The notes below the pieces were generated by a model, which was given only the letters and a program-made list of their open reading frames with translations, was not told where the DNA came from and did no database searches. From assembly GCA_022790855.1 (NCBI GenBank), contig JAAVYA010000030.1:20009-84008 (forward strand): a DNA stretch of 64,000 nucleotides. The letters are read 5' to 3'. Within the stretch, counting starts at the first letter, position 1, and each line of letters opens with the position of its first letter. The DNA is from Lachnospiraceae bacterium (GTDB lineage Bacteria > Bacillota > Clostridia > Lachnospirales > Lachnospiraceae). Positions 26,890 to 34,207 of this stretch are shown piece after piece. Both the position numbers and the translations under genes were made by a program.

Positions 26890-27758
26890 GAAAATTAATC
26901 AAACACGATTTCAAATCCACAAGCAAGGTTATGATTCCCATTAGTTTTGCTTTTGTAGCTATTACTCTGTTGGGTGTTTTGTTTCTGGGCACAAAGCTGA
27001 TGCAGCGGGAAGAACTGCTTCCATTGACAATTACCCTGCTGGTTGCATATATTCTGACGCTGGTAACCCTTACCATGGTCACTCAGATCTATCTGATCGT
27101 GCATTTTTACCGGAATATGTTTTCCGCCCAAGGGTATCTGACCTTTACCCTTCCTTCGTCACCCCAGAAGATTTTCCATTCCAAAATGCTTGTGGGCTGC
27201 GCCTGGATGCTTTTGATCTCTGTGCTCTCCGTCGTTTCCGCTTTGGTTTTAATCGGAGTTGCCAGCGGTTTTGAAAACATTTCCTCCATCATCCAGGAAA
27301 TATGTTCCATGGAGTTGTTTACGGCTGGTGATCTTGACGCTCATTTTTCCGCAAGCCTTACGGACGTCATGGGTTATACCTCCGGGCAGTTGGTTCTGCT
27401 CACGGTAATACTTACTCTGGTATCCATTTATTATAACATTTCCATCGGATTCGGAAGCGTCACCATCGGGCAGCTCTATGCCAAACACAAAGTAGTAGGC
27501 GCCGTGCTGGTATACGTGGGCTTTTATCTGCTGATGCAGATTCTTTCCACCATCACTATTTTTTTCATTTGCCTTAGACCGGTTCTGGACATCCTCGCCA
27601 CACCCGAGGGAGAACTGGAGGGCATGGCATTTATTCAAATGATGCGCTCCATCTACCAGCCCATGTTTCCGTCCATGATCCTGACACAGCTGGGAGCCGG
27701 CATTTTATGTCATATTGCTTCTATATTGATTGTCAACAAGAAAGTGAATCTGGATTAG
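26883..27758 (+). CDS. ABC-2 type membrane permease
   Basis: 291 residues with about six membrane helices (MIPISFAFVAITLLGVLFLG at the start, FYLLMQILSTITIFFICLRP later, a last one near ILTQLGAGILCHIASILIV). It includes YLTFTLPSSPQKIFHSKMLV, typical of permeases coded with YtrA-type regulators. It forms the export channel with the preceding ATPase. Confidence 0.85.
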   Translation: MLGKLIKHDFKSTSKVMIPISFAFVAITLLGVLFLGTKLMQREELLPLTITLLVAYILTLVTLTMVTQIYLIVHFYRNMFSAQGYLTFTLPSSPQKIFHSKMLVGCAWMLLISVLSVVSALVLIGVASGFENISSIIQEICSMELFTAGDLDAHFSASLTDVMGYTSGQLVLLTVILTLVSIYYNISIGFGSVTIGQLYAKHKVVGAVLVYVGFYLLMQILSTITIFFICLRPVLDILATPEGELEGMAFIQMMRSIYQPMFPSMILTQLGAGILCHIASILIVNKKVNLD

Positions 27759-27791
27759 GGCTAAGAATAGCATTCTACAAGAGGTTTCTGT

Positions 27792-28394
27792 ATGGAGATA
27801 GAACACGTAATCGTTAGACAGGAAGAAGAAAAGGATTATCGAAAAGTCGAAGAAATAGCAAGAGCAGCATTCCATTATCCCGATAGAATCATGCGTGGTA
27901 AAATTGGCTGTCCTTATGAACATTGGATGATTCATGAGTTAAGACATCGTGACGGCATTATGGAATTAAGTTTCGTTGCTCAACTAAAAAACGGCAGGAT
28001 CATCGGGCATATTATTTGCAGTAAAGCTGTTGTTAAAATGGAAGACTATACGCTTCCTGTCCTTAATTTTGGTCCTTTGAGCGTACTCCCCAAATATCAG
28101 CGCCAAGGCATTGGCCGAGCCCTCATTCTGGCAATGATAGAAAAAGCCAAAAAACTTGGTTATGGAGCTATTCTATTTTTTGGAAGACCGGAATACTATC
28201 CACAGTTTGGTTTTAAAGAGGCCGCCGATTATGGTATATCCGATGTGGAAGGAAATAACTACCCTGCCTTTATGGCTATGGAATTAAAAGAAGGGTATCT
28301 AAAGAATGTTTGCGGCGGAACATTTTTTGAGTCGGATATATATAATGACGAACTTAACCGTGAAGCTGTGATTGAGTTTGATCGAAATTTTTAA
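27792..28394 (+). CDS. GNAT-family N-acetyltransferase
   Basis: 200 residues. The acetyl-CoA motif is GPLSVLPKYQRQGIGRALIL near residue 96, followed by GAILFFGRPEYYPQFGFKEA. The substrate is unknown. The gene has a weak ribosome binding site, and its DNA is visibly more AT-rich than the flanking operons, as is the next 250 bp, hinting at separate acquisition. Confidence 0.88.
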   Translation: MEIEHVIVRQEEEKDYRKVEEIARAAFHYPDRIMRGKIGCPYEHWMIHELRHRDGIMELSFVAQLKNGRIIGHIICSKAVVKMEDYTLPVLNFGPLSVLPKYQRQGIGRALILAMIEKAKKLGYGAILFFGRPEYYPQFGFKEAADYGISDVEGNNYPAFMAMELKEGYLKNVCGGTFFESDIYNDELNREAVIEFDRNF

Positions 28395-28395
28395 T

Positions 28396-28595
28396 TCTTG
28401 GTAAAGAATATCCTTCCGAACTTTCCGCTGTCCTCAGCCAGAATTTGGGTAGCGGCAGAAACAAAGGAAAGGTTAAGTGGTGATCTGGCATCCTATTGGA
28501 GTCGGCAAATAGACGATGCAAATCGTATTGTTTATCGGATAGACGATAATATGATAAAGATTGTCCAATGTGGTTCTCATTATAGAGGTAAGTAA
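28396..28595 (+). pseudogene. Chimeric remnant: deoR fragment joined to a YoeB/Txe toxin C-terminus
   Basis: Bases 28396-28460 match 28897-28961, inside the deoR gene, at 60 of 65 positions and in the same strand orientation. The frame then continues into LSGDLASYWSRQIDDANRIV followed by YRIDDNMIKIVQCGSHY, the C-terminal half of a YoeB-family RelE-type toxin, including the Arg and terminal His-Tyr used for mRNA cleavage. The toxin N-terminus and an antitoxin are missing, so it should be inactive. It looks like a recombination scar. Confidence 0.7.
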
Positions 28596-28685
28596 AAATG
28601 GCAACAGAACATTAATGTTTCATTCTTGTCCCTGCTGCATTTATTGAGGCTTAAGAAATAAATCATTTATCTAAGCCATAGTATT

Positions 28686-28760
28686 GCTGCCATCTGTGAT
28701 AAATAAGTTCGCCACAGCGTTGCCCCAGCCCTACAGAACTTATTTATCACAGATGGCAGC
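28686..28760. repeat. Perfect 25-bp inverted repeat with 25-nt spacer
   Basis: GCTGCCATCTGTGATAAATA extended to GTTC (28686-28710) is exactly complementary to 28736-28760. The spacer is GC-rich. No T-tract follows on either strand. It lies between the toxin remnant and the deoR stop, in a 197-bp gap without genes. Confidence 0.85.
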
Positions 28761-28792
28761 GTCCGGCCTAATCTAAATAATCTTTTTCTTTT

Positions 28793-29554
28793 TCAACACT
28801 GCACCACATCTACGTTGCAGTCCTCCATCCGTTCCTTCCATTCCTCATTCATCTTATAATCCGTAACAATCACGTCCACATCGGAAAAATCAATGATCTT
28901 GGTAAAGGATATCCGTCCGAACTTTCCGCTGTCCGCCGCCAGAATTTTGGTAGCGGCAGAAGCCAACATTTGCCGTTTGATTCCGGCGTCCAGTTCGTTG
29001 GAATCGGTGAAGCCTTTGTGGAAATCCACGCCCTTACAAGACAGGATCACTTTGTCCACATAAAACCCGTCCACCATTCGTTCTGCCTGGTACCCCACCA
29101 GAGACAATGCTCCTGCCCGGAGAGATCCTCCAGTGGAAAGTACCTTCCACCCTTTTACGTCAGAAAGTTCCAATAAAATTTCTATGGAATTGGTAATAAT
29201 CGTGATGTCCTTCTTATGTCGTATTTGCTTTGCCACAAAAAGCGCCGTGGTACTGGCATCCAGCATAATCCGGTCCCCGTCTTCTATCATCTCACCGATG
29301 ACAGCCGCGATCTGCTTTTTCGCCTCCACATTTGCTCTTTTCCGCACCAAAAATGGCAGTTCTTCCTTGTCATTTTCTTTTAAAACAGCTCCGCCATAGG
29401 TACGTTCTGCAAAGCCGTCCCGTTCCAGCTTTTCCAAATCCCGGCGAATGGTTTCTTCCGTCACGTCGTATTTTTTACTTAAATCACCGACAACCACCTT
29501 GCCTTCTTCTTTTAGCTGGGTCAGGATCTCATTCCTTCTTTCTGCCGCTAACAT
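28793..29554 (-). CDS. DeoR-family regulator of the microcompartment locus
   Basis: 253 residues from the ATG at 29552-29554, preceded by AAAGGGGG; the longer open frame upstream is rejected. N-terminal helix-turn-helix VGDLSKKYDVTEETIRRDLE near residue 23; C-terminal sugar-phosphate sensor domain (DRIMLDASTTALFVAKQI, STGGSLR, KGVDFHKGFTDSNELD). DeoR proteins respond to phosphorylated sugars, and here fuculose 1-phosphate or a related intermediate is plausible. It is the last gene of the operon, 31 bp after the BMC-T gene. Operator-like tracts lie at the two promoters at 41.5 and 43.0 kb. Confidence 0.92.
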   Translation of the reverse strand: MLAAERRNEILTQLKEEGKVVVGDLSKKYDVTEETIRRDLEKLERDGFAERTYGGAVLKENDKEELPFLVRKRANVEAKKQIAAVIGEMIEDGDRIMLDASTTALFVAKQIRHKKDITIITNSIEILLELSDVKGWKVLSTGGSLRAGALSLVGYQAERMVDGFYVDKVILSCKGVDFHKGFTDSNELDAGIKRQMLASAATKILAADSGKFGRISFTKIIDFSDVDVIVTDYKMNEEWKERMEDCNVDVVQC

Positions 29555-29585
29555 GCTGTTCCCCCTTTGCATGCCAAATGAGCTG

Positions 29586-30134
29586 CTATAAAATTGTCTC
29601 CCACAGCTTCGGGTCGGGACTTGCCACCACGGAGCTGTCCAGATACATGCCGTTTGCACTTACGGCCGCTTCTGCTTTCTTCACGGCTGCTTCCACCGCC
29701 GCTATCTCTCCCGTTAAAAATACATAGGATTTCCCGCACATACCCCGGGCCACCCGGATTTCAATTAAATCCACTTCCGCCGTCTTGGCCGCTTCATCTG
29801 CCGCCACAAAAATTGCCGCCGCAGAAAAGGTCTCTAAAACGCCCAAAGCATTCTTATTCTTGATCTCTGCGGTTCCATAGACGGCCGGGAAAATCCCTTC
29901 ATGGGGATTGCCCAAAAGGAAGCTGTCGATCAACTGCTGGGGATATGCCGCCTTAGCCGCATCAATGGAGGCTCTGACCGCACTGATATCCCCGGTAAAC
30001 AGGATAATGTATTTGCCCGGGCATACGGTCTGGGCCTCTATCACATCCACCTGTGCCGTCTTGATCACCAAATCCGCCGCCAATATGCCTGCGGATACGG
30101 TCTTGTATTCTACCATTCCAATTGCTTTGCTCAT
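29586..30134 (-). CDS. pduT: BMC-T shell protein, PduT-like
   Basis: 182 residues made of two BMC domains (about 1-88 and 95-182), so three copies make a pseudohexameric shell tile. In Salmonella PduT a pore-loop Cys134 holds a [4Fe-4S] cluster. Here the loop reads ARGMCGKSYVF with a Cys at residue 133, three positions earlier in the loop; a second Cys is at 38 in the first domain. It could pass electrons through the shell to the PduS-like partner coded just upstream, whose stop it overlaps by ATGA. Confidence 0.9.
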   Translation of the reverse strand: MSKAIGMVEYKTVSAGILAADLVIKTAQVDVIEAQTVCPGKYIILFTGDISAVRASIDAAKAAYPQQLIDSFLLGNPHEGIFPAVYGTAEIKNKNALGVLETFSAAAIFVAADEAAKTAEVDLIEIRVARGMCGKSYVFLTGEIAAVEAAVKKAEAAVSANGMYLDSSVVASPDPKLWETIL

Positions 30135-31471
30135 GATGCTTCCCTCGCTTTGATCGTTACTGTTTGTTCATTCACATCTATGACGACCCCGTCTATGGAG
30201 GCGTGGACCGGCAAACTCAGGGCGTCCCCTTTGGCTTGCCCGATCACCTGGCCTGCCGTTACCATATCCCCAGCCTTTACCACAGCCTGGGCCGGAGCGC
30301 CAATATGCTGGCTCAAGCGAAGCTTAACCAGCTCTGCGGCTACTTCTTTTTCATCTAAGGGCGCCGGATCATCATACATGTCCAGCCCAAGCCTGGACTG
30401 GAGACGTTTTACCGGAACCTTGCGATAAGAAAGCTCCCGTTTCACCGGATCCGCTTCGATTCCCTTGGGTACGGGAACGCCCTTGGCCCGAAGCCCCGCT
30501 TTGTATTCTTGTATCAGGCTTCTGGGAGAGAGCCCCTGCATACAGGAGTACATCTCACATAACCCGCAGGATACGCAAAACATCGTGCCCATAAAGGGCT
30601 TGATATCCCGGGTGGTCCCACTGGTTGCCGCCCGCATAAATGCATGGGGTTCAATGGGATGCCCCAGCAAATTTCTGGGACAAAGATCCGTACACATCTC
30701 ACATTGGCAGCATGCGGCCATTGCACGTTTTAAATTAATCTGGATATTGCCTTTTTTCTTCTGCACCACCGGATGATCCTGTTCCAAAACCAAAATGGCG
30801 TTACTGGTCTTGGTGATCACGTCATATTCTCCTGCCACAGGCCCGGTCATAGGGCCGCCCATAATATAGGCCGGCTTTCTAGCCGTAACCCCTCCCGCTA
30901 AGGCAACCACGTCTCGCACAGACATGCCCAAAGGTACCAGCCTGGTGCAGGGCCTTTTTACTTCCCCGGTAATCGTGATATATTTTTTTGTCACCGGAGC
31001 TTTCTGGTGCAGTGCCCGGTAAATATTATAGACCGTCTCCACATTAAATACTGCCGCTCCCACTTCAATGGGGATGCTTCCCGGCGGTACGACTTTTCCG
31101 GTGAGTTCATGAATCAGAACCACCTCGTCACCGGCCGGGTAAATCTCCGGCAATAGCCCCAGGGAAATCAAAGGGAAGGAGGGAAGCTGCGCTTTCACAG
31201 CCTCCACCGTATCGGTATATGCCTCCTTCACCCCTACAATGACTTCTTCCGCTCCCAGGGTCTCGGCCATTTGCTGCAATGTGCTCAAAATTTCAAAGGT
31301 ATGTACAGAAAGGAGCTGGCGGTGCAGCCGAAGCAGCGGCTCACACTCAGCGCAATTTAACAGGATTGTCTTTGTGCGGTCGCTGAACTTCCCATAGGTG
31401 GGAAAGCCCGCGCCTCCTGCCCCTGCCACACCGGCTTCTTTTATAGTCTCAATGAGTTCCCTAAGTTCCAT
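30131..31471 (-). CDS. pduS: PduS-like flavin/iron-sulfur electron-transfer protein
   Basis: 446 residues, related to the RnfC/Nqo1 family. N-terminal GVAGAGGAGFPTYGK is the FMN/NADH-binding region; ILLNCAECEPLL follows; a SLBB-like part is in the middle; two 4Fe-4S motifs, CQCEMCTDLCPRN and CVSCGLCEMYSC, lie near residues 255 and 300; a barrel-sandwich domain ends the protein. PduS in B12-dependent compartments acts as cobalamin reductase. With a glycyl radical dehydratase no cobalamin is needed, so here it more likely moves electrons across the shell or recycles NADH. Confidence 0.9.
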   Translation of the reverse strand: MELRELIETIKEAGVAGAGGAGFPTYGKFSDRTKTILLNCAECEPLLRLHRQLLSVHTFEILSTLQQMAETLGAEEVIVGVKEAYTDTVEAVKAQLPSFPLISLGLLPEIYPAGDEVVLIHELTGKVVPPGSIPIEVGAAVFNVETVYNIYRALHQKAPVTKKYITITGEVKRPCTRLVPLGMSVRDVVALAGGVTARKPAYIMGGPMTGPVAGEYDVITKTSNAILVLEQDHPVVQKKKGNIQINLKRAMAACCQCEMCTDLCPRNLLGHPIEPHAFMRAATSGTTRDIKPFMGTMFCVSCGLCEMYSCMQGLSPRSLIQEYKAGLRAKGVPVPKGIEADPVKRELSYRKVPVKRLQSRLGLDMYDDPAPLDEKEVAAELVKLRLSQHIGAPAQAVVKAGDMVTAGQVIGQAKGDALSLPVHASIDGVVIDVNEQTVTIKAREAS

Positions 31472-31474
31472 GGC

Positions 31475-31741
31475 CTACTCCAATTCTGTTCCGTTGTCCA
31501 CGATCCCTACAATCGCTGCATCTACCGGCTGTTCTTCCTTGCCGCAGCCAATGCGGGCCGCGCTTCCCAAGGCCACCAGAACCACTTCTCCGATTCCGGC
31601 CCCTACGTTATCAACGGCAACAATGTTGCTTTCTGAAGCCCTCATTGATTTGAGCGGCTCTATGATGAGAAATTTATTTCCCACCAGGTTTTCATTTTTG
31701 CGTGTGGAAACAACGCTTCCCACAACTGTCCCTATAATCAT
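31475..31741 (-). CDS. BMC-P vertex protein (EutN/CcmL family)
   Basis: 88 residues: MIIGTVVGSVVSTRKNENLV then GNKFLIIEPL, GAGIGEVVLVALGSAARIG and DAAIVGIVDNGTELE. This is the pentameric protein that caps the icosahedral vertices. It is the only BMC-P gene in the locus, 3 bp before the PduS-like gene. Confidence 0.95.
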   Translation of the reverse strand: MIIGTVVGSVVSTRKNENLVGNKFLIIEPLKSMRASESNIVAVDNVGAGIGEVVLVALGSAARIGCGKEEQPVDAAIVGIVDNGTELE

Positions 31742-31773
31742 ACTGCCCCAGTCCTTTACCTGCCTATTTTATC

Positions 31774-31802
31774 GTAACAGTTCAGACAAGCCGTCCTGTT
31801 AC
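31774..31802. repeat. GTAACAG/CTGTTAC hairpin at the pduL stop
   Basis: GTAACAG (31774-31780) and CTGTTAC (31796-31802) form a 7-bp stem overlapping the pduL stop codon. A shared GTAACAGTTCAG start links it to the hairpin at 25697-25727 read in reverse. It may also act as an operon-internal RNA structure. Confidence 0.5.
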
Positions 31803-32443
31803 ATTTTTATCACCACTGCATCCCCGGTTTTAATTCCGGAGGCATTGGCTTCATCCGTATCAATATGCATCTCCAGGGTAAAGCTGTCGTCCACCCGAAT
31901 CAATACTTCCTCAAAGGTGGTTCCTCTGGCGTTGGCAGCCGATACGGAGACCACATCTTTATCTTTCAGTCCGGCTGCTCTGGCATCTTTGGGGGACATA
32001 TGAATATGCCGCCTGGCCACGATACAGCCTTCCTCCAAATAGATTGCTCCTTTGGGGCCTACGATGGCAATGGGGGCGGAGCCTTTCGTATCTCCGGAAT
32101 CCCGAAGGGGCGCCCGCACCCCCAGCTTCATGGCGTCCGTTTGAGAGATCTCCACTTGGGAAGCCTTCCGCACAGGGCCTAAAATCCTCACGTTCTCAAT
32201 GGCCCTCAGCTTGGTTCCCACAATGGTAACCTGCTCATTGGAGGCAAACTGCCCGCCCATCAGCTCTTTTTTCTTCGTAAGCTCATATCCGGATCCAAAA
32301 AGTGTTTCCACGTCCGCCTGAGTTAAATGTACATGTCTTGCCGACACACCCACCGGAACCATAAATCCCTCTTTGTTTCCTTCTGGCCGGAGCATTTCCA
32401 TAACAAGCCTTGTAATCTGTTCTATATTTCTTTCATCCACCAT
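31799..32443 (-). CDS. pduL: Phosphate propanoyltransferase PduL
   Basis: 214 residues. Converts propanoyl-CoA and phosphate to propanoyl phosphate and CoA, regenerating CoA inside the compartment. The two PduL beta-barrel domains carry the zinc-binding SARHVHLTQADVE near residue 33 and EEGCIVARRHIHMSPKDAR near residue 135. The first 20 residues (RNIEQITRLVMEMLR) form an amphipathic helix like those that target cargo to the shell. Confidence 0.95.
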   Translation of the reverse strand: MVDERNIEQITRLVMEMLRPEGNKEGFMVPVGVSARHVHLTQADVETLFGSGYELTKKKELMGGQFASNEQVTIVGTKLRAIENVRILGPVRKASQVEISQTDAMKLGVRAPLRDSGDTKGSAPIAIVGPKGAIYLEEGCIVARRHIHMSPKDARAAGLKDKDVVSVSAANARGTTFEEVLIRVDDSFTLEMHIDTDEANASGIKTGDAVVIKM

Positions 32444-32465
32444 GGCTGCTCCTTACTCTTCGCAT

Positions 32466-32518
32466 CTGCGGCAGATTCCCGCAGCGGATCAGTCCACGCC
32501 TGCAAGCAGCAGACGTGG
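32466..32518 (-). promoter_or_regulatory. Two intercistronic hairpins between shell genes and pduL
   Basis: CTGCGG/CCGCAG (32466-32484) and CCACGCCTGC/GCAGACGTGG (32494-32518, one mismatch) lie in the 98-bp gap. No T-tract follows. They could adjust the level of shell proteins against downstream genes by RNA stability, an inference only. Confidence 0.4.
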
Positions 32519-32541
32519 GCGAAACTGTTACGTTCCTGCTC

Positions 32542-33126
32542 CTATTTTAAAGTAGGAAGAATCTTCTCCACATCGCCATGAGGCCTGGGGATTACATGAG
32601 TAGCCACTAATTCGCCTAATCTGGAGGCGTTGGCTGCCCCTGCTTCTACTGCGGACTTTACAGCTCCTACATCGCCACGCACCATAACGGTTACCAGGCC
32701 GGAACCGATTTTCTCGGTGCCGATCAGTGCAACGTTAGCTGCCTTTACCATTGCGTCCGCCGCTTCAATTGCTGCAGTCAATCCTCTTGTTTCCACCATT
32801 CCTAATGCTTCCTGTGCCATAATTGGTACCTCCTTATTCTGGGTAGGCGCATGATCCTGCGCCTCCTGTTGCGCTGCCCCTTCTTCCGGTTTCAAAGGCG
32901 CCGATGATGCTGCTGTCCTGGCCGCCTTGACGGCTGTCTGCTTGACAGTCCCGCCTGGTTCCGCCTTGGATTGCGCCCGTTTCGTGGATTTTTTGGCAGA
33001 TGATGTTTTTTTCTCATCAACCGCCCCTTCCTCCTTGGACTCTCCCACAGCCTTGGGAGGCATTGTCTCATCCGGCATTACTTTTTCTTCGGAATCCGGC
33101 AAATCCTTCTTATTATTATCTGGCAT
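32542..33126 (-). CDS. BMC-H shell protein with 102-residue N-terminal extension
   Basis: 194 residues. Residues 103-193 are a normal BMC-H domain, nearly identical to the protein coded at 33519-33794 (about 8 to 10 differences in 91). Residues 1-102 are low-complexity and rich in Lys, Glu, Ala, Ser and Pro (for example [20 protein letters not shown]), with no predicted fold. The codon region just before Met103 contains AAGGAGG with 8 bases to that ATG, so a short BMC-H form is very likely made from the same gene. The start at 33126 has only a modest GGCGGTG site. The extension would face one side of the shell and may bind cargo or other shell parts. Confidence 0.85.
   Translation of the reverse strand: MPDNNKKDLPDSEEKVMPDETMPPKAVGESKEEGAVDEKKTSSAKKSTKRAQSKAEPGGTVKQTAVKAARTAASSAPLKPEEGAAQQEAQDHAPTQNKEVPIMAQEALGMVETRGLTAAIEAADAMVKAANVALIGTEKIGSGLVTVMVRGDVGAVKSAVEAGAANASRLGELVATHVIPRPHGDVEKILPTLK
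32818..32834 (-). promoter_or_regulatory. Internal ribosome binding site and start inside the extended BMC-H gene
   Basis: AGGAGG (32829-32834, minus strand) stands 8 nt before an in-frame ATG (32818-32820) that begins [14 protein letters not shown], the same first residues as the separate BMC-H gene at 33794. It is a stronger site than that of the long form. PduB and PduB' of the Pdu compartment are a known precedent for two forms from one shell gene. Confidence 0.75.
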
Positions 33127-33180
33127 TTTTTCACCGCCTGTATCATTGTCCGCATGAACTTATAGGATACTTCCTTTGGT

Positions 33181-33468
33181 TCATTTCTTCATACGGCTTG
33201 CACTTAACTCTACCATTTTAATGGTTTCCTCATGGGGCCTTGCGATTACCGCATGGACAGCAGGCTTTTCGGAAATGCACGTAGCCGCCGCCGTCTCGAT
33301 TGCCTGGGTAACTGCAGATACATCCCCCTGCACCACAATGGTAACCAGACGTCCTCCCAGCTTACGCTCCCAGGTAACGAACTCCACGTCTGCCGTCTTT
33401 GCCATGGTATCCAGCGCTGTCATTGCTGCAACCACGCCGCTGACTTCAATAAATCCTAATGATTTCAT
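33181..33468 (-). CDS. BMC-H shell protein
   Basis: 95 residues, a single BMC domain: MKSLGFIEVSGVVAAMTALD, KLGGRLVTIVVQGDVSAV, HAVIARPHEETIKMV. It forms hexameric tiles. It is more divergent from the other three BMC-H proteins of the locus and ends with a basic SRMKK tail. Confidence 0.93.
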   Translation of the reverse strand: MKSLGFIEVSGVVAAMTALDTMAKTADVEFVTWERKLGGRLVTIVVQGDVSAVTQAIETAAATCISEKPAVHAVIARPHEETIKMVELSASRMKK

Positions 33469-33518
33469 ACTGTATCTCTCCGTCTATGTCTGAGATGCCT
33501 GCCGCCTTTTATCGCTTC

Positions 33519-33794
33519 TTAAATCGTGGGCAGAATCTTTTCCACATCGCTGTGGGGCCTGGGGATTACATGGGTAGCTACCAGCTCGCCCAGTCTGGAA
33601 GCGCTGGCGGAACCGCTCTCTACGGCGGCCTTCACTGCGCCCACATCTCCCCGTACCATAACGGTTACCAGGCCGGAACCGATTTTCTCAGTGCCGATTA
33701 AGCTTACTTCTGCAGCTTTCACCATTGCATCTGCAGCTTCAATAGCTGCTGTCAGTCCCCTTGTTTCTACCATTCCTAATGCTTCCTGTGCCAT
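33519..33794 (-). CDS. BMC-H shell protein, major type
   Basis: 91 residues, a canonical single-domain hexamer protein ([57 protein letters not shown]). It is almost the same as the C-terminal domain of the extended protein downstream, indicating a recent duplication. A strong AGGAGG precedes it, so it is probably the bulk facet protein. Confidence 0.95.
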   Translation of the reverse strand: MAQEALGMVETRGLTAAIEAADAMVKAAEVSLIGTEKIGSGLVTVMVRGDVGAVKAAVESGSASASRLGELVATHVIPRPHSDVEKILPTI

Positions 33795-33875
33795 AATATA
33801 TATCCTCCTTTATGTCTTCCCTCCTGGGAATTCCCTGTTAATTGCCGCCAGAGACTGCTTCCAAATGCCCTGGCT

Positions 33876-34193
33876 TTAAGACTTATCCAGCCCGTTCAAA
33901 CGCAGCATCATGTCCGTATCCTCTACCGGCCCCGGGATGATGTGCTTGCTTACCATTCCGGTAAGTCCTTCCGCCGCTTCCTGAGCCGCTTCTACTGCTG
34001 CCGTCACATCCTCCACGCTGCCTCTGAACTTTACACAGATGATCAGCGGCACCGGAAGGGCGTCCGCATTGGCAGGCTTATTTCGATCAAAAGGCTCCAA
34101 TGTCACATTCGCTGCCTTACATCCGGCGTCTCCTGCCACAAAGGCGCACACAAGACCAAATACTTCTATGATTCCTACTGCCTGTTGTGCCAT
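33876..34193 (-). CDS. BMC-H shell protein, variant
   Basis: 105 residues, single BMC domain with an insertion: MAQQAVGIIEVFGLVCAFVA, then DRNKPANADALPVPLIICVK before FRGSVEDVTAAVEAA. The long loop and the altered pore region suggest a specialised tile, perhaps with a different pore. First shell gene after the enzyme genes. Confidence 0.92.
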   Translation of the reverse strand: MAQQAVGIIEVFGLVCAFVAGDAGCKAANVTLEPFDRNKPANADALPVPLIICVKFRGSVEDVTAAVEAAQEAAEGLTGMVSKHIIPGPVEDTDMMLRLNGLDKS

Positions 34194-34207
34194 TTCTTAC
34201 CTCCGGC

